From the NCBI RefSeq assembly GCF_963676685.1, contig NC_092348.1, positions 13,614,867-13,678,866 on the forward strand: a DNA stretch of 64,000 nucleotides. Reading direction: 5' to 3'. The notes beneath the pieces are model-generated. The model did not search any database and was not told the origin of the DNA. It was given only the letters and a program-made list of their open reading frames with translations. This document shows, in pieces, positions 59,971-64,000 of this stretch. A program made the position numbers and the translations under genes. This stretch comes from Mytilus edulis (Eukaryota > Mollusca > Bivalvia > Mytilida > Mytilidae). Each line of letters opens with the position of its first letter. The first letter of the stretch is position 1.

Positions 59971-59975
59971 GAGCA

Positions 59976-60621
59976 GGGGTGGTGTTCTCGAAAGTATCAT
60001 AAGATTCGTCCTAGGTCATAGATAAGACCAATTTTAGGATGGACTTATGATCAGTTTAGGACACTCTTAAGTTGTGTCTCGAAGCTATCTTAGACGCATC
60101 TTATGTTAGGACGTCCTATACATATCCTATGTGTGAAATAGTTAAAGTAATTGTTTGATATCTAACATTTATTAAAGACGAAACCAATTAATAAAATAGT
60201 TTACGAAATTTCATAATTACATGCATGATTTCAAATGTCATTATAAAATGATATCAAAAGGATTGTGATTTTAACTGGAAAACAAATTGTTGTGAAATGA
60301 GAATATTGAATTCGTAGTGTCAAAAACACGAAGTTCAAAGTTTAAAATCATGCACAATTTCTTTATACGAATTAATAATCGATGGTGCGTTAAATTTCGT
60401 GTTCATCTTCACGTTAAAAAACAATTAAAAAAAGCATCCACAAAGTTAGGATGAAGATATGATGATCTTAAGACACATAATTAGGTGTCCTAAAGTTAGG
60501 ACGAAAAAGTAATATATCCTAAGTTAAGAGATCGTCGAGAACACGACTTAGGACAAAGACTTGTCATAAGATGGTCTCAGGACACGTCCTTGTCCAAAGA
60601 TAGCTTCGAGAACACCACCCC
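59976..60621. mobile_element. 646-bp inverted-repeat element (foldback/MITE)
   Basis: The ends ggggtggtgttctcgaa and ttcgagaacaccacccc are perfect inverted repeats. The arms (about 150 bp each) pair imperfectly through words such as 'atcttatg', 'gtcctaag' and 'taggac', the same short words repeated within each arm. The centre is AT-rich without an ORF. I could not identify a target duplication. Confidence 0.78.
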
Positions 60622-61160
60622 AGGTCTTCTTTTGTTGTGATAGATTGTATTTTATGACTGATCGCGTTGTTTAAGCCACTGAAGTGGTGGCAATCTATAC
60701 GACGGATGCGGTTCAGTACGAGCTGGAGGGGATCAGGAAAAGGGTGCGGGTACTAATGCCGTGTACTGATTCGCGTATTGTAGACATTTTTCTGGTTAAT
60801 TATCCGGTGTCTTCTGGAATGACAAGCAATGTGAATAGATTGAACATGCCATTTGGGTATTGTTTTTTGAAAGTGTATTTGTTCCTGTTTATAAGGTTGT
60901 TGTGATGGTGAATCAAATGAAATCTGTGTTATTTAAACAAAATCTTTCAATTTACATGTGACTTCTTTCTGGTCATTTTAAAAAGCAAACAAAGATTCGA
61001 AAGAAAAAGTTCAATACAAAAGACTTTTAATAATTGATTTTACAAAAGTATGATATAATGTAAAAAAAATCATTGCAATCATAATTATGCATAGCACACC
61101 TTTTTGTACTGTGCTAGATATACGAGAAATTATGATGGTTCTTAGATTTTTTTTCATTAT
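60622..61160. other. Intergenic DNA with one unassigned 73-codon frame
   Basis: 60684-60905 (+) is somewhat more GC-rich than its surroundings (VQYELEGIRKRVRVLMPC), but I recognise no family and see no splice context. Confidence 0.3.
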
Positions 61161-61165
61161 ACAAT

Positions 61166-61336
61166 CAGTGGCGGATCCAGAAATTTTCATAAGTGGGGGC
61201 CCACTGACTGACCTAAGAGGGGGCCCGCTCCAGTCACGCTTTAGTGATTCCCTATATGAGCAACCAAATTTTTTCCCAAAAAGGGGGGGGCCGGGGCTCC
61301 TGGCCCCCCCCCCCCCCCCCCCTAAATCCGCCTCTG
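61166..61336. mobile_element. Short MITE-like element with G/C-rich interior
   Basis: cagtggcggatccag at the left and ctaaatccgcctctg at the right are imperfect inverted termini. The interior has 'gggggcccactgac' and long G7 and C18 tracts. Such cagtggcggatc elements are widespread in invertebrates. No target duplication could be read. Frames across it are artefacts. Confidence 0.7.
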
Positions 61337-63005
61337 TCAATATGTTCCTAACAGGATTAACATCTTCTAGGAGTGTCGTCGTGTATATCATTACCAAAAC
61401 AAAAAACTTATAAAAGTATTGTTTTATCTCGCCACAAAACTACACACGACCTTCGCTATCCTTATAATATTACTGCATACATATATACCATTGAACGTGT
61501 ACCATTGACGTCTTTCAAGCCATTTTATATGTAGAGAACAGACTAAGTCAAATAATATACACCAGTTCTTAACGGCCTAATCAATCATTCCACGTTCTTT
61601 AATTTAAAACTTATGTGTAAATCGGTTGACCCTTCCTCTGTGATTTTTAACCAGGAAGAGTCGATGAGCCATTTTGAAAACATTCAAACATGTTTACATT
61701 CTTAGGCAATATAGGAAAGGTGTACTGACATATAATGTTTACATTCTTACTTTATGCGAAATAATAGTAACCTTAAAACATGACAAAAGGTCATGTAGCA
61801 TACAAAATTACCGGAATATATAACCACATCCGTCAGAAATGTTTTCAATTTAGGTAATATACGAGAATTAAGGGCATTTGACAAAGTATTCCTATAGGCA
61901 TACAAATGCGTTTCAATAGAAATTTACACTCCTCAGTTACACTCAAGCTGTCAGAAATTTAAGCAAGTTAAAAAGATTTTGATGGTTTATGAACATATCT
62001 TGCTTTATCGTCATCAGTAGGACTCAGAGCTAAAAGGTCGAACAGAATAAAAAAAAAAACATGGTGGATAGCTGTATAACACATCTCCTTATTTTTACAT
62101 TCTGAAGTGCACAAGATATACCGACAATGGTCAAAAGATAGAAGAACTTATCACAGAAAAACGGGTGTTTTCAGATGCATCTTGTGACTGTTTTCGTTCC
62201 ATTTTCTTTTATAATTGCAATATTGGCTCTTTTTAAAAACCTTTTGATTTTCTTACTGTCTGAACCAAGCTTCTCCCTACATAAAGCAAACTTTTTTTAA
62301 GGTTTTTTATAGTTATATATAAAGTAGTGCAAAAATACCAGATGAAATGGCGATCAATAAAGTTGAAAATTCAGTTTAGACTTTTGAAACTCTTCGTATT
62401 CAGGAATCACATTTGCATATCCCTAGTTATATTGACGTGATACGACAACACCTCTTTCACCAAGGAAGACAATACTTTCTCTAATGATCCACTTGTTAGA
62501 TATATCATGGTTTTAGATCTCATTTTAGAGAATATGGAAACATGCTTGGATTTTTATAACAGTTAATGGATTAAATGGTGTAAACAAAAATTAAAAAATC
62601 TTAATGTGGGAAAGATTTCTGGATATATTAAAAGGAGGAGTGCCAATTTCCCCTGAATTAATTTTACATCAAGGCCATTTTCAATGTAAACGTACTTAAA
62701 TGTAAATTTTCAAAGCCGTCGGATTGTGTTCATATTTTAGCTTTAAATCACCCCTAAACATGTTATATATAATTGTTTACGCCTAAAAATGACAAGAAAC
62801 GTAATTTTGATAGATTTAGACAACTTTGAGAATTTAACCCAGAAATGTATAAGGACATGGTTAACACGACCTAAGTTATGTGGAAAGTAAAGTTATGGGT
62901 ATAAGCCTCATACCAGGTTATCGGTGTCGTTCGGTGACAAAAACATGTAAAATGTGCAATTTGGTAGATCAAAACGCCTCAGCTTTGAATATTTTTTTTG
63001 AATAA
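61337..63005. other. AT-rich intergenic DNA, nothing recognised
   Basis: No coding frame of note on either strand and no clear repeat. Confidence 0.45.
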
Positions 63006-63013
63006 ATGGAAGT

Positions 63014-63090
63014 ATGTAATGGTTTGGTTTTGGTTTGTTTTTTTTGTTTGTTTTTTTTTTGTTGTTTTTTTTTTGGGGGGGGGGGGGTCT
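63014..63090. repeat. Low-complexity T/G tract ending in poly-G
   Basis: Runs of T interrupted by G or GG, then a G14 run. The open frames on both strands are compositional. Confidence 0.9.
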
Positions 63091-63825
63091 CCAGGAAAGC
63101 GATGTATTTTGATAACATTGAAGAACAATAACACAAACATGCCCATAACTACAAAAACTGTAAAGTATCCACGTCAATAGAAAATGTATTAACGAGCTTC
63201 AAAATTATGTTGAAGTATTTGATAAAAGAAAGAGTCAAAAGGTCAGGGAGATATAGATATGCGCGTAAATACTATGCACCTTCTATATTAAGGAAACGAT
63301 TTCACACCCGTATCTCCTTGATAGACCCACGAACCAATCGTTACCCAGGAACGAGAGGAAAACCTTATAGAAAATCAAGCTAAAGGACAACTGGAAAACA
63401 GTATTAAAGCGTAAGCAATAGGAATATGCTTTGGAAAGTAGTTTTAGTAAGGAATCAAATAACGTTGGTTTATTGGTATAAATTGACGACTTATAGTGTT
63501 TTGCGAGCGGTGTTATATTATAATAATTCCATCAAATATGGTATCAATGAACTAGATTGAGGAGAAAAAATGGCAGTATACATGTAAGCACCTGAACCAG
63601 ACTGGGTTATAAGAAAAATTAATAAGAAACAAAAAAGAAAAAGAAGAAAATCTAGTACATAATAAAATTTCGTTGGAACAAGCTTTTTTGCCTAAAACCA
63701 CCTGCAAAAAAAACAACCGAAGCAACAAGTGGGAAACTTTCGTACAGTTAAGGCCTAATCAATTAGGTAGTAACTCAAACAATTTAGATGAAACATTTTA
63801 CGAAATATGAACGTTCTGTGCCTTA
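63091..63825. other. Intergenic DNA, nothing recognised
   Basis: No supported gene. Confidence 0.4.
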
Positions 63826-63834
63826 AGCTAGGTT

Positions 63835-64000
63835 CACACTGCCGATCAGATCAATTCGATGAACCGATTGTCCAAATTTCCACGACCAAGCGCAACCAAA
63901 TTCTTGATCAGGCATGTTTATGACTTTACCAGACCGCAATCCGACTGTACACGACCTTAATTCGACCATTCACGACTCCTTAATGACTCCATCACGATTC
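63835..64000 (+). repeat. Start of a repetitive element with scattered cgacc/cgatc words, cut by window end
   Basis: From gctaggttcacactgccgat onward the sequence is studded with cgatc, cgacc and cgact words at irregular 10-25 bp spacing, and is less AT-rich than before. It continues beyond the window. Confidence 0.35.

Overview
This is intron-rich, AT-rich, repeat-dense metazoan DNA. It is most likely from a bivalve mollusc, and a mytilid mussel fits best. The evidence is two tandem secreted tyrosinase genes of the molluscan type with GT-AG introns, relics of Penelope-like, LINE and tyrosine-recombinase elements, and many short dispersed repeats that resemble abundant mussel repeats I recall. 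No database search was possible, so the taxon is inference. There are no operons, and most of the window is intergenic or repeat DNA.

Region 1 (1-14500) holds mobile-element remains. The window opens inside a decayed tyrosine recombinase followed by an SGNH-hydrolase domain. Next come a Penelope-like 3' end, a 1.18-kb inverted-repeat element with a 6-bp target duplication (5190-6366), several natural hairpins, and a 168-bp tandem array (about 11810-13632).

Region 2 (15300-30800) is the gene core. Tyrosinase gene 1 is intact in reading frame (coding exons 16736-17116, 17530-17642, 20093-21578; 659 aa) and has a TATA box and a non-coding first exon. A second copy (about 26185-30775) keeps the promoter, splice sites and copper ligands. 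It has lost the ATG and gained two in-frame stops and a frameshift, so it reads as a pseudogene. The duplication also takes in downstream DNA.

Region 3 (30800-49500) holds a 914-bp hAT-like element with an 8-bp target duplication (31229-32142). It is followed by the main find: a 14.7-kb inverted repeat (34730-49476) bounded by a perfect 9-bp direct repeat. The arms carry a short terminal array, about 1.2 kb of unique or weakly repeated DNA, and a very large array of 165-180 bp monomers. The monomers flip orientation at about 40370 with no spacer. It looks like a giant foldback transposable element.

Region 4 (49500-64000) carries a 5'-truncated Penelope-like reverse transcriptase (+), a decayed LINE (-) and a candidate small secreted-protein gene with two exons. 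It also has several foldback or MITE-like elements and low-complexity tracts.
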